Shown here piece after piece: positions 36,069-43,496 of a stretch of DNA of 64,000 bases; the stretch's first letter is position 1, and each line of letters opens with the position of its first letter. This DNA comes from Streptomyces sp. DH12 (GTDB lineage: Bacteria; Actinomycetota; Actinomycetes; Streptomycetales; Streptomycetaceae). Made by a program: the position numbers and the translations under genes. The notes below the pieces were generated by a model. That model made no database searches. It worked only from the letters and a program-made list of their open reading frames with translations, and was not told where the DNA came from. The stretch lies in contig NZ_JAHWGT010000010.1 in NCBI RefSeq assembly GCF_020873895.1, forward strand, positions 62,001-126,000, given 5' to 3'.

Positions 36069-37301
36069 TCACGGGGGCGCGTCCGGCCGGGCCTGGCGCG
36101 GCAGTTCCAGGGCGGCTGCCGAGTCGCAGTACTCGCGCACCGCGCTCGTCCGGGCCACGACCCGCCCCCGGTGCACGACGATCCGGCTGTACGCGAGGGA
36201 GAGCACCCCCGCCAGCCGCTCCCCGCGCACCGCCAGCAGCTCCGCGGGGAACCCGGCCTCCACCCGTACCGCCGGCAGCCCCATCGCCTCCCGGGCCGCC
36301 TCGCTGACGGCGCCGTACGCCTCCGCCGGGCGCAGCCCGCCCTGCGACACCAGCAGGTACGCGGCCTCCAGCGGATCGCCGCGGCCCACGGGGTTCGCCA
36401 CGTCGCGCAGGGCGCCGCTGCCCGCGGCGATCCGCACCCCCGCCGACCGCAGCAGCCGCACCGGCGCGGCCCCGCGCAGCTCCGTACCCGAGCAGCCGCC
36501 CTGCGGCAGGCACACCACCGTCACCCCGGCCGCCGCCAACTGGTCCGCCACCCGCGCGCGGGCGTCCCCCGGCAGGCGCGACAGGGCGCCGCACGGCCCG
36601 ATCGACACCCCGGGCCGCAGCCCGCCCGCCATCGCCGCCAGCCGGGCCAGCCGCGCCGGATCGTCCCCGTCCGTGTGCAGGTCGACCGGGCAGCCGTGCT
36701 CCGCCGCCACCTCCAGTACGGCTTCCACGTACCCCGCCGGGTCCGGGTCCAGGTCCGGGCAGCCGCCGACGACCGACGCGCCCATCTTCACGGCGTCGCG
36801 CAGCATCGCCAGGCCGTCCGCGCCCGCCACCCCGGTCAGCAGCCGGGGCACCGCGACGGCCGCCAGGTCGGCCAGGCCGCGCAGCGAACGCCGCGCCTGC
36901 AGTACCGCCTCCAGCGAGGCCAGGCCCTGCACGTCGCCGATCCTGACGTGCGCGCGCAGCGCCGTCGCCCCGTGCCCCAGCTGGAGCAGCGTCGCCTCCG
37001 TGGCGCGCCGCTGGACGTCCTCCGCGGCGTACGGGACGGGGCCGGGGACATCACCGCTGAGGGCCGTGTCGGCGTGCGCGTGCGCTTCCGCGGGGGCCGG
37101 CAGCAGGAGGTAGCCGGCGAGGTCCACGCGGGCGCCGTGCGCGCCGAGGCTGCCGGGGGTACCGACGGCCTCGATGCGCCCGCTGCTGAGCCGTACGTCG
37201 ACGGTCCGCCCGTCGGTGAGGCGCGCGCCGCACAGCAGCAGCGTGGTCGTGTCGGTGGTGGCGCCCTCGGGCGGCCGCGGCTGCTGGCTGTCGGAGGACA
37301 T
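36069..37301 (-). CDS. amidohydrolase-family protein, cytosine-deaminase-like, degenerate metal site
   Basis: 410 residues. N-terminal composite domain (LLLCGARLTDGRTVDVRLSSGRIEAVG), then the TIM barrel. The first metal motif HxH is present (EAHAHAD), and a second His appears in VDLHTDGDDPAR. Compared with cytosine deaminase, the next His position reads VSIGPCGALS (no His) and the essential metal Asp region reads IAAGSGALRDVANPVGRGDP in place of the GHDDV type. So the usual set of metal ligands is incomplete. The N-terminal TTLLL and the C-terminal GRVVART strands complete the small beta domain. ATG with AGGAG upstream. Either a non-hydrolytic relative or an enzyme with a changed centre. Confidence 0.82.
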   Translation of the reverse strand: MSSDSQQPRPPEGATTDTTTLLLCGARLTDGRTVDVRLSSGRIEAVGTPGSLGAHGARVDLAGYLLLPAPAEAHAHADTALSGDVPGPVPYAAEDVQRRATEATLLQLGHGATALRAHVRIGDVQGLASLEAVLQARRSLRGLADLAAVAVPRLLTGVAGADGLAMLRDAVKMGASVVGGCPDLDPDPAGYVEAVLEVAAEHGCPVDLHTDGDDPARLARLAAMAGGLRPGVSIGPCGALSRLPGDARARVADQLAAAGVTVVCLPQGGCSGTELRGAAPVRLLRSAGVRIAAGSGALRDVANPVGRGDPLEAAYLLVSQGGLRPAEAYGAVSEAAREAMGLPAVRVEAGFPAELLAVRGERLAGVLSLAYSRIVVHRGRVVARTSAVREYCDSAAALELPRQARPDAPP

Positions 37302-37706
37302 CGGGCTCCTGGGGGAGTGACAGGTGGTGGTGCGGGCGGTGACGTGGGGCGAGGAGGCGGTCGCGCAGCGTGAGGCGAGCCTAGGACGCCGCCGTCCGGC
37401 CTTCGAGGAGGAGCGCAATAGTCGTACCGGCGTGGGGTACGCGTGGCGTACGAGGCGCCGGTACGGAGTGCGGAGCGGGGCTGGAGCGCCTTGGGGTGCC
37501 CGCGGGGCGGGCCAGGTGCGGAGTGGGGGCGGAGGGCTCCCCGGCGGGCTGGTGGCGGGCCTTGGGGCGGACCCGCCGCGGGCCTCGTGGCGGTGCGGAC
37601 GGCTCCGGGCGAACCGGGCCGCGGCCGGCCCGTTCCGGACCCGGGCAGGGGGCCGGGAAACGGATTTGGGTGAACGGCCACCGACCGTGTAATGTCTTCA
37701 TCGCTC
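37302..37706. other. intergenic region before the tRNA pair
   Basis: 405 bp between divergent units. It should contain the amidohydrolase promoter (minus) and the promoter of the tRNA-Thr/tRNA-Met/rpmG unit (37666-37695, plus). The remainder is GC-rich with no gene I can support. Confidence 0.55.
37666..37695 (+). promoter_or_regulatory. predicted promoter of tRNA-Thr / tRNA-Met
   Basis: TTGGGT (37666-37671) - 18 bp - TAATGT (37690-37695), ending 11 bp before the tRNA-Thr 5' end, the right place for a stable-RNA promoter. Confidence 0.6.
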
Positions 37707-37779
37707 GCCCCAATAGCTCAGTCGGTAGAGCGTCTCCATGGTAAGGAGAAGGTCTACGGTTCGATTCCGTATTGGGGCT
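37707..37779 (+). tRNA. tRNA-Thr (GGT)
   Basis: 73 nt. Acceptor GCCCCAA/TTGGGGC, D arm AGCTCAGTCGGTAGAGC, anticodon GGT in TCCATGGTAAGGA, T arm GGTTCGATTCC. Discriminator T. No encoded CCA. Confidence 0.97.
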
Positions 37780-37827
37780 CTGGTGTGGGGAGATCCTCAC
37801 CTTCGGGTGAGGTGATCCATACATCAA

Positions 37828-37900
37828 AGCGGTGTAGCTCAGTCGGTAGAGCAAGCGGCTCATAATCGCTGTGTCACCGGTTCAAGTCCGGTCACCGCTA
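37828..37900 (+). tRNA. tRNA-Met (CAT), elongator type
   Basis: 73 nt. Acceptor AGCGGTG/CACCGCT with a paired first base, so not an initiator; D arm TAGCTCAGTCGGTAGAGCA; anticodon CAT in CGGCTCATAATCG; T arm GGTTCAAGTCC. The order tRNA-Thr, tRNA-Met, rpmG, MaoC pair is also found in mycobacteria. Confidence 0.95.
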
Positions 37901-37989
37901 CTCCCAGTAGCCGATTGTGGGGTCGGTCCTTCGATCGGCTACTCTTTTCTGCGTTCCATCCGTCCATCCGTCCGTCAAGGAGCACTCAC

Positions 37990-38154
37990 GTGGCTGCCAC
38001 CGACGTCCGCCCGAAGATCACGCTGGCCTGCGTGGAGTGCAAGGAGCGGAACTACATCACCAAGAAGAACCGGCGTAACAACCCGGACCGTCTTGAGATG
38101 AAGAAGCACTGCCCGCGCTGCAACTCGCACACTGCGCACCGCGAAACGCGCTAG
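37990..38154 (+). CDS. rpmG: 50S ribosomal protein L33, zinc-binding form
   Basis: 54 residues: [13 protein letters not shown] and [17 protein letters not shown]. The zinc ribbon is complete: C14, C17, C41, C44, so this is the zinc-containing (C+) L33 and not the zinc-free paralogue induced by zinc starvation. GTG start with AAGGAG upstream. A perfect terminator follows. Confidence 0.97.
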
Positions 38155-38166
38155 AAACAGGCTCGT

Positions 38167-38201
38167 ACACGAGGCCGTCCCCATCGGGGGCGGCCTCGTG
38201 T
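38167..38201 (+). terminator. terminator after rpmG
   Basis: 16-bp stem (38167-38182 with 38186-38201; one T-G pair), 3-nt loop, followed by CGTTTCC. Confidence 0.88.
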
Positions 38202-38214
38202 CGTTTCCCTCCCT

Positions 38215-38255
38215 GCACGACCACGCATGACCACGCACGACAGCACGACCACGCA
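38215..38255. repeat. 13-bp direct repeat GCACGACCACGCA
   Basis: Exact copies at 38215-38227 and 38243-38255 with partial copies between, in the leader before the MaoC pair. Could be a site for a regulator but equally simple-sequence drift. Confidence 0.5.
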
Positions 38256-38367
38256 CCGGTCGGCAGCGCGGAGCAACCGCACCGCCGACCCGTAATACCG
38301 CACCGCAATCACACCGAGCCGGCACCGCGGCCGGCACCCGGACAGGACCGCAGGAGGTAACGCGTCC

Positions 38368-38820
38368 ATGGCGCTCGACCAGTCCTTCGTCGGGCGGAGC
38401 TACCCGCCCACCACGCCGTACGAGGTCGGCCGGGAGAAGATCCGCGAATTCGCCGAGGCCGTCGGCGACGCGAACCCGGCCTACACCGACACGGACGCCG
38501 CGAAGGCGCTCGGACACCCCGACGTGATCGCCCCGCCGACCTTCGTGTTCGCCATCACGTTCAAGGCGGCCGGCCAGGTCATCGCCGACCCGCAGCTGGG
38601 GCTCGACTACAGCCGGGTCGTGCACGGAGACCAGAAGTTCGCGTACAGCCGTCCCGTACGCGCCGGGGACCGCCTGTCGGTCACCTCCACCATCGAGGCG
38701 GTCAAGTCCCTCGCGGGCAACGACATCCTCGACATCCGGGGCGAGGTGCACGACGAGGCCGGCGAGCACGTCGTGACCGCTTGGACGAAGCTCGTGGCGC
38801 GCGCCGCCGAGGAGGCGTGA
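38368..38820 (+). CDS. MaoC/FAS1-type dehydratase N-terminal protein (HadA-like)
   Basis: 150 residues with a single hotdog fold: YPPTTPYEVGREKIREFAEAVGDANPAYTD, then APPTFVFAITF and LDYSRVVHGDQKFAYSRPVRAGDRLSVTSTIEA. The DxNP pattern is there but the catalytic His of (R)-specific hydratases is replaced (NPAYTD), as in mycobacterial HadA, the substrate-binding, non-catalytic partner of the 3-hydroxyacyl-ACP dehydratase. ATG preceded by CAGGAGG. Followed after 8 bp by the HadB-like gene: the two should form a heterodimer. Confidence 0.9.
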   Translation: MALDQSFVGRSYPPTTPYEVGREKIREFAEAVGDANPAYTDTDAAKALGHPDVIAPPTFVFAITFKAAGQVIADPQLGLDYSRVVHGDQKFAYSRPVRAGDRLSVTSTIEAVKSLAGNDILDIRGEVHDEAGEHVVTAWTKLVARAAEEA

Positions 38821-38828
38821 GGAACATC

Positions 38829-39257
38829 ATGACCGCGAAGATCGCTTTCGACGAGGTCGAGGTCGGCACCGAGCTGCCGCCCCAGAGCTTCCCGGTGACT
38901 CGCGCCACACTGGTGCGGTACGCGGGCGCCTCCGGGGACTTCAACCCCATCCACTGGAACGAGCGGTTCGCCCGCGAGGTCGGCCTGCCGGACGTCATCG
39001 CGCACGGCATGTTCACGATGGCCGCGGCCGTACGCGTCGTCACCGACTGGGTCGGCGACCCCGCCGCGGTCGTCGAGTACGGCGTCCGCTTCACCAAGCC
39101 GGTCATCGTGCCCGACGACGATCAGGGCGCCCTGATCGAGGTCAGCGCGAAGGTCGCCGCCAAGCTGGACGACGGCCGGGTCCGCGTCGACCTCACCGCC
39201 ACCAGCGCGGGCCAGAAGGTCCTCGGCATGTCCCGCGCGGTGGTGCAGCTCGCCTGA
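38829..39257 (+). CDS. MaoC-type dehydratase, catalytic partner (HadB-like)
   Basis: 142 residues, the length of mycobacterial HadB. Contains the hydratase-2 motif with both catalytic residues: D37 and H42 in SGDFNPIHWNERFA, then GLPDVIAHGMFTMAAAVRV and VRFTKPVIVPDD. Expected reaction: dehydration of (3R)-hydroxyacyl-ACP to trans-2-enoyl-ACP in fatty-acid elongation. Starting ATG 38829 is preceded by GAGGA; the frame also extends back into the first gene, which is ignored. Streptomyces make no mycolic acids, so the pair probably serves general type II fatty acid synthesis. Confidence 0.9.
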   Translation: MTAKIAFDEVEVGTELPPQSFPVTRATLVRYAGASGDFNPIHWNERFAREVGLPDVIAHGMFTMAAAVRVVTDWVGDPAAVVEYGVRFTKPVIVPDDDQGALIEVSAKVAAKLDDGRVRVDLTATSAGQKVLGMSRAVVQLA

Positions 39258-39452
39258 CGCGGCGACCGCCGACTGGCCCTGCCGCCCGGCCGTGCGCCTG
39301 CCTGGTGGTGGACCGCCACCCGGCAGGCACACGGGCAGGCATACGGGCGGGGCGCCGCGCCTGAGCGTGACGCCCCGCCGCCGCCCGTACGGCCGCCGGG
39401 GCGGGTCTGCCGCCGTCGGCGGGTGGCGGCCGGGGCCATGGGGCGGGGCCCG

Positions 39453-39458
39453 TAGGCT
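39453..39458 (+). promoter_or_regulatory. -10 element for a probable leaderless murB mRNA
   Basis: TAGGCT ends 6 bp before the GTG of murB and there is no Shine-Dalgarno sequence. A transcript starting at the usual distance from this -10 would begin at or next to the GTG. No good -35 is seen. Confidence 0.5.
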
Positions 39459-39464
39459 GGGCGC

Positions 39465-40520
39465 GTGCAGGAACTCCACGACGCTCCCCTCGCCCCCCTG
39501 ACCACGTTCCGGCTCGGCGGCCCCGCAGCGCGGCTGCTCACGGCCACCACGGATGACGACGTCGTCGCCGCCGTGCGCGAAGCCGACCGGTCCGGTACGC
39601 CGCTGCTGGTCATCGGCGGCGGATCCAACCTGGTCATCGGCGACAAGGGCTTCGACGGCACCGCCCTGCGCGTCGCGACCCGCGGCCTCACCCTCGACGG
39701 CACCCGCCTGGAGCTCGCCGCGGGGGAGGTCTGGACCGACGCCGTCGCCCGCACCGTGGAGGCCGGGCTCGCCGGCGTCGAGTGCCTGGCCGGCATCCCC
39801 GGCTCCGCCGGCGCCACGCCCATCCAGAACGTCGGGGCGTACGGCCAGGAGGTCGCCACCACCCTCACCGAGGTCGTGGCGTACGACCGCCGCTCCGAGG
39901 AGGTCGTCACGCTCCCCAACGCCGCGTGCGACTTCTCCTACCGGCACAGCCGCTTCAAGGCCGACCCGGACCGCTTCGTCGTCCTGCGCGTCCGGTTCGA
40001 GCTGGAGGACGCGCGGGGGCTGAGCGCCCCGATCCGGTACGCGGAGACGGCGCGCGTCCTCGGCGTCGAGCCGGGCGACCGGGTACCCCTCGCCGCCGCC
40101 CGCGAGACCGTCCTCGCCCTGCGCGCGGGCAAGGGCATGGTCCTCGACCCCGACGACCACGACACGTGGTCCGCCGGTTCCTTCTTCACCAACCCGATCC
40201 TCGACGACACCGCGTACGCCGCCTTCCTGGACCGCGTGCGCGACCGCCTCGGACCGGACGTCACCCCGCCGGCCTACCCGGCGGGCGACGGCCGCACCAA
40301 GACCTCCGCCGCCTGGCTGATCGACCGGGCCGGATTCACCAAGGGGTACGGCGCGGGGCCCGCCCGCATCTCCACCAAGCACACCCTGGCCCTCACCAAC
40401 CGCGGCCAGGCCACCACCGAGGACCTGCTCGCCCTCGCCCGCGAGGTCGTCGCGGGCGTACGGGACGCGTTCGGCGTCACCCTCGTCAACGAGCCGGTGA
40501 CGGTCGGCGTCAGTCTCTGA
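39465..40520 (+). CDS. murB: UDP-N-acetylenolpyruvoylglucosamine reductase
   Basis: 351 residues. NADPH/FAD reductase that makes UDP-MurNAc in peptidoglycan synthesis. FAD domain: TTFRLGGPAARLL, LLVIGGGSNLVIGDKGFDGTAL and GVECLAGIPGSAGATPIQNVGAYGQEV; Arg in CDFSYRHSRFKAD; catalytic Ser in WSAGSFFTNPIL and Glu in the C-terminal VTLVNEPVTVG. Length as in Gram-positive type I MurB. GTG 39465 appears to be read from a leaderless mRNA. Confidence 0.97.
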   Translation: MQELHDAPLAPLTTFRLGGPAARLLTATTDDDVVAAVREADRSGTPLLVIGGGSNLVIGDKGFDGTALRVATRGLTLDGTRLELAAGEVWTDAVARTVEAGLAGVECLAGIPGSAGATPIQNVGAYGQEVATTLTEVVAYDRRSEEVVTLPNAACDFSYRHSRFKADPDRFVVLRVRFELEDARGLSAPIRYAETARVLGVEPGDRVPLAAARETVLALRAGKGMVLDPDDHDTWSAGSFFTNPILDDTAYAAFLDRVRDRLGPDVTPPAYPAGDGRTKTSAAWLIDRAGFTKGYGAGPARISTKHTLALTNRGQATTEDLLALAREVVAGVRDAFGVTLVNEPVTVGVSL

Positions 40521-40846
40521 CGCGGACCTTCCGCCCGGTCTGGGCCTCTGGGCCGGGGCCCGGGCCCAGGCCCGCCCAGGTCCCGGCCCGCCCAGTCCCA
40601 GGCCCGCCCAGGTGCCGGCCCGCCCGGGGCACTGGCCCTGCCGGAGCGTCGACGCACTCCCCGCCCTCACCGCCCCGCCCCACCGTCCCCCGCGCCCGCC
40701 GCCACCCGTCCCGCCCTGCCCGGCTGCTCGCACGGCGGCCGGAATCCGATGGAACCCCGCCGGACCCCCAGGTTGTCGAGTGAGTGACAGGGTCCCGCGG
40801 CGAGCGAGCACGAGGGCCACCGCACGCCGGCCGAGGGGGGCATCCG
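40521..40846. other. intergenic region, murB to ECF sigma gene
   Basis: 326 bp. Contains a 32-bp direct repeat (40565-40628) and otherwise GC-rich DNA. The sigma-factor promoter should lie near its right end but no standard element is evident. Confidence 0.5.
40565..40628. repeat. 32-bp tandem repeat, two copies
   Basis: Unit beginning CCCAGGCCCGCCCAGGT at 40565 and 40597 with about three mismatches; preceded by similar GGGCC-rich words. Confidence 0.85.
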
Positions 40847-41383
40847 GTGAGGACGGGAACATCCCCGGAACACGACGAGGACTTCACACGGTTCACCGAG
40901 GCGTCGTACGCCTCTCTGCTGCGCACCGCCCGCCTCCTGACAGGTGACCGGCACGCGGCGGAGGACCTGGTGCAGGCCGCGCTCGTGAAGGTGTACCTGC
41001 GGTGGGGCCGCTCCGCCGTTTGGGACTCCCCGCAGGCGTACGCGCGCAAGACCGTCGTCAACCTGTACGCGACCTGGCGCCGCCGCCGCTGGCACACCGA
41101 GACCGCCCACCCCGGCGGCGAGGGGACGGTGGCGGCCGCGGACCGCTCGGACATAGCGGCCGACGCGGAGGCACGGCTCGAACTGGCCCGTGCCCTGGAC
41201 ATCCTGCCCCGCGCGCAGCGCGCCGTGGTGGTGCTCCGTTTCTACGAGGACCTGTCGGTGGAGGAGACGGCCGGACTGCTCGGCTGTTCACCCGGGACGG
41301 TCAAGAGCCGGACCAACCGGGCCTTGGAGCGGCTGCGCGCGGCGGGCGCGCTCGCCGAGTACGCGGGAAGGGGCACACGATGA
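40847..41383 (+). CDS. SigE-family ECF RNA polymerase sigma factor
   Basis: 178 residues. Region 2: FTRFTEASYASLLRTARLLTGDRHAAEDLVQAALVKVYLRW...AVWDSPQAYARKTVVNLYATWRRRRW; region 4: LDILPRAQRAVVVLRFYEDLSVEETAGLLGCSPGTVKSRTNRALERLR. This is the actinobacterial SigE (ECF) subgroup, with a short linker and no extra domain. GTG 40847 follows GAGGGGGG, a better site than the frame's first ATG at 40784. Its stop overlaps the ATG of a membrane protein (ATGA), which is probably its regulator. Confidence 0.93.
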   Translation: MRTGTSPEHDEDFTRFTEASYASLLRTARLLTGDRHAAEDLVQAALVKVYLRWGRSAVWDSPQAYARKTVVNLYATWRRRRWHTETAHPGGEGTVAAADRSDIAADAEARLELARALDILPRAQRAVVVLRFYEDLSVEETAGLLGCSPGTVKSRTNRALERLRAAGALAEYAGRGTR

Positions 41384-42270
41384 GTCACATCGAGGACGCA
41401 CTCCGGCAGGGCCTGCGGGAACTCGCCGAGAAGGACGGGGCGGCAACCGGCGCGGCGCCCCCCACGGGCACGGTGCTCGCCCACGCCCGCCGCACCCGCC
41501 ACCGACGGCGCGCCGCGGTGGGCGCGGCCTGCGCGGCCGCCGTACTGGTCAGCGGGACGGCGGTGGGCCTGGGCTGGGGAAGCGGCCACTCGTCCGCACC
41601 GCCGCCCTCCGACTCACTGGCGGCCGTCGAGGGCTCCGGCGAGGACGGTTCGGACACGGCGCTGCGGCTGGGGCCGGCCCAGCCCCGGACCGGTGTGGAG
41701 TACCCGTACGACCTGGTGAGCAGCTGCGACTACCGCTTCGCCGTGTTCGCCGGCCGCAAGTGGGCGAGTGACGGCCTGCCCGGCGCAGGGCCGGACTCCG
41801 GCGCCCCCACCCCGGGAGGTCGCGGGGCTTCCCCCTCCGACCGGCTCCCCGGATTCATGAAGCTGACCTCCGAGAGCACTGCGGTGTTCACGGCCGGCCC
41901 GGACCGCACCGGGCCGTCACTGACCTTCCGGTCGGTCTCCGGAGGCGGCCACTGCCCGATCCTGCCCGCGCCGGACCCGATACGGCCGCCCGTCCTGGAA
42001 CAGGCGCCGAAGAACGCCCGGGAGCGCACCTGGTACCCACACGACCTGTACGTCCACTGCGGCCTGCGCTACACCACCTTCGACGGGCGGATGTGGAGGA
42101 CCCCACAGGACCGCCAGGCGGAGACAGGACTGGACGGGAGCGGGCTGCACACCACGGTGACGGGCCTGGCCAGGATTTCCGGGGACACGCTGCGCTTCGA
42201 GGCGCCCGGGCTTCCTCGGATCGACTTCGAGCCGGCAGGCCCGGGGGAGCAGCCACCCCTGTGCGCGTGA
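41380..42270 (+). CDS. single-pass membrane protein with a duplicated extracellular module; probable partner of the ECF sigma factor
   Basis: 296 residues. A short cytosolic N-terminus (1-44; LRQGLRELAEK helix and basic RRTRHRRR), a transmembrane helix at about 45-67, a linker, then an extracellular part that I read as two copies of one module: 107-192 (EYPYDLVSSCDYRFAVFAGRKW ... C192) and 218-295 (WYPHDLYVHCGLRYTTFDGRMW ... C295). Each copy has a Y-P-x-DL-x3-C opening, F-x-GR-x-W, and a final Cys, suggesting one disulphide per module. No zinc-type anti-sigma motif (HxxxCxxC) is present. Coupled to the sigma gene by overlap. Regulatory role is inferred from context only. Confidence 0.85.
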   Translation: MSHIEDALRQGLRELAEKDGAATGAAPPTGTVLAHARRTRHRRRAAVGAACAAAVLVSGTAVGLGWGSGHSSAPPPSDSLAAVEGSGEDGSDTALRLGPAQPRTGVEYPYDLVSSCDYRFAVFAGRKWASDGLPGAGPDSGAPTPGGRGASPSDRLPGFMKLTSESTAVFTAGPDRTGPSLTFRSVSGGGHCPILPAPDPIRPPVLEQAPKNARERTWYPHDLYVHCGLRYTTFDGRMWRTPQDRQAETGLDGSGLHTTVTGLARISGDTLRFEAPGLPRIDFEPAGPGEQPPLCA

Positions 42271-42328
42271 CACCTCCCACCGCAGGGGCCGGAACGGGCG
42301 CCCCGGGCGCCCCCCGGCCGGCTGTGCC

Positions 42329-43351
42329 TCAGTCCGCCGCGAGCCAGGTGTCGACGCCCGACAGGAGCTTCGCGCGGACGTCCTCCGGGGCGACCGAGGC
42401 GCGGATCGACTGGCGGGCCAGCTCCGCCAGCTCGGCGTCCGCGAAGCCGTGGTGGTGCCGGGCGAACTCGTACTGGTCCGCCAGTCGCGCCCCGAACAGC
42501 AGCGGGTCGTCCGCGCCGAGCGCCAGCGGCACGCCCGCGTCGAACAGCGTCCGCAGCGGTACCTGCTCGGGCTTCTCGTAGACGCCCAGGGCCACGTTCG
42601 ACGCCGGGCACACCTCGCAGGTCACGCCCTTCTCGGCCAGCCGCCGCAGCAGCCGCGGGTCCTCCGCGGCCCGCACACCGTGACCGATGCGGGACGCCTT
42701 GAGGTCGTCGAGGCAGTCCCGTACGGACGCCGGGCCCGTCAGCTCGCCGCCGTGCGGCACGGCCAGCAGCCCGCCCTCCCGCGCGATGGCGAACGCCCGG
42801 TCGAAGTCACGCGCCATCCCCCGGCGCTCGTCGTTGGACAACCCGAACCCCACGACCCCCCGGTCGGCGTACCGCACCGCCAGCCGGGCCAGGGTGCGGG
42901 CGTCCAACGGGTGCTTCATGCGGTTCGCGGCGACCAGTACCCGCATCCCGAGGCCCGTCTCCCGCGAGGCGGCGTCCACCGCGTCGAGGATGATCTCCAG
43001 CGCCGGGATCAGCCCGCCCAGACGCGGCGCGTAAGACGTCGGGTCGACCTGGATCTCCAGCCAGCCCGACCCGTCCCGCACGTCCTCCTCGGCCGCCTCC
43101 CGCACCAGCCGCCGGATGTCCTCCGGCTCCCGCAGACAGGACCGGGCGATGTCGTACAGCCGCTGGAAGCGGAACCAGCCCCGCTCGTCGGTGGCCCGCA
43201 AGCGGGGCGGCTCCCCACCGGTCAGGGCCTCCGGCAGGTGGACGCCGTACTTGTCGGCGAGCTCCAGGAGGGTGGAGGGCCGCATCGACCCGGTGAAGTG
43301 CAGGTGCAGATGGGCCTTCGGCAGCTGTTGCAGATCGCGGACGTGCTCCAT
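42329..43351 (-). CDS. add: adenosine deaminase
   Basis: 340 residues, normal length. Zinc site: HLHLHFTGS near residue 14-20, HGGE (about 214), GHG in SRIGHGVRAAEDP and the metal Asp in GVPLALGADDPLLF; CPASNVALG also typical. Converts adenosine (or a related purine nucleoside) to inosine. In this copy the usual LDG after HxH reads FTG, and SLNTDDP reads LGADDP, so substrate range may differ from classical enzymes. ATG 43351 chosen; the frame continues upstream without similarity. Confidence 0.93.
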   Translation of the reverse strand: MEHVRDLQQLPKAHLHLHFTGSMRPSTLLELADKYGVHLPEALTGGEPPRLRATDERGWFRFQRLYDIARSCLREPEDIRRLVREAAEEDVRDGSGWLEIQVDPTSYAPRLGGLIPALEIILDAVDAASRETGLGMRVLVAANRMKHPLDARTLARLAVRYADRGVVGFGLSNDERRGMARDFDRAFAIAREGGLLAVPHGGELTGPASVRDCLDDLKASRIGHGVRAAEDPRLLRRLAEKGVTCEVCPASNVALGVYEKPEQVPLRTLFDAGVPLALGADDPLLFGARLADQYEFARHHHGFADAELAELARQSIRASVAPEDVRAKLLSGVDTWLAAD

Positions 43352-43424
43352 CCGGGGATCCTGCCGCAGAGCGGCGCCGCGAAACAGCCCTTTTCTCCGA
43401 ACGGGTACGGCGGGAACGAAAGAA

Positions 43425-43456
43425 CGGGCCCCGGCCGGTGGTCCGGCCGGGGCCCG
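43425..43456 (-). terminator. terminator of the aminotransferase gene
   Basis: 14-bp perfect stem (43425-43438 with 43443-43456), 4-nt loop. Read on the minus strand it is followed by TTCTTTCGTTC, a T-rich tail. It ends the aspC-like transcript before add. Confidence 0.9.
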
Positions 43457-43496
43457 CGGACGCCCCATACCCGGGGGCGGCGCTTCGTCCCGCTGC

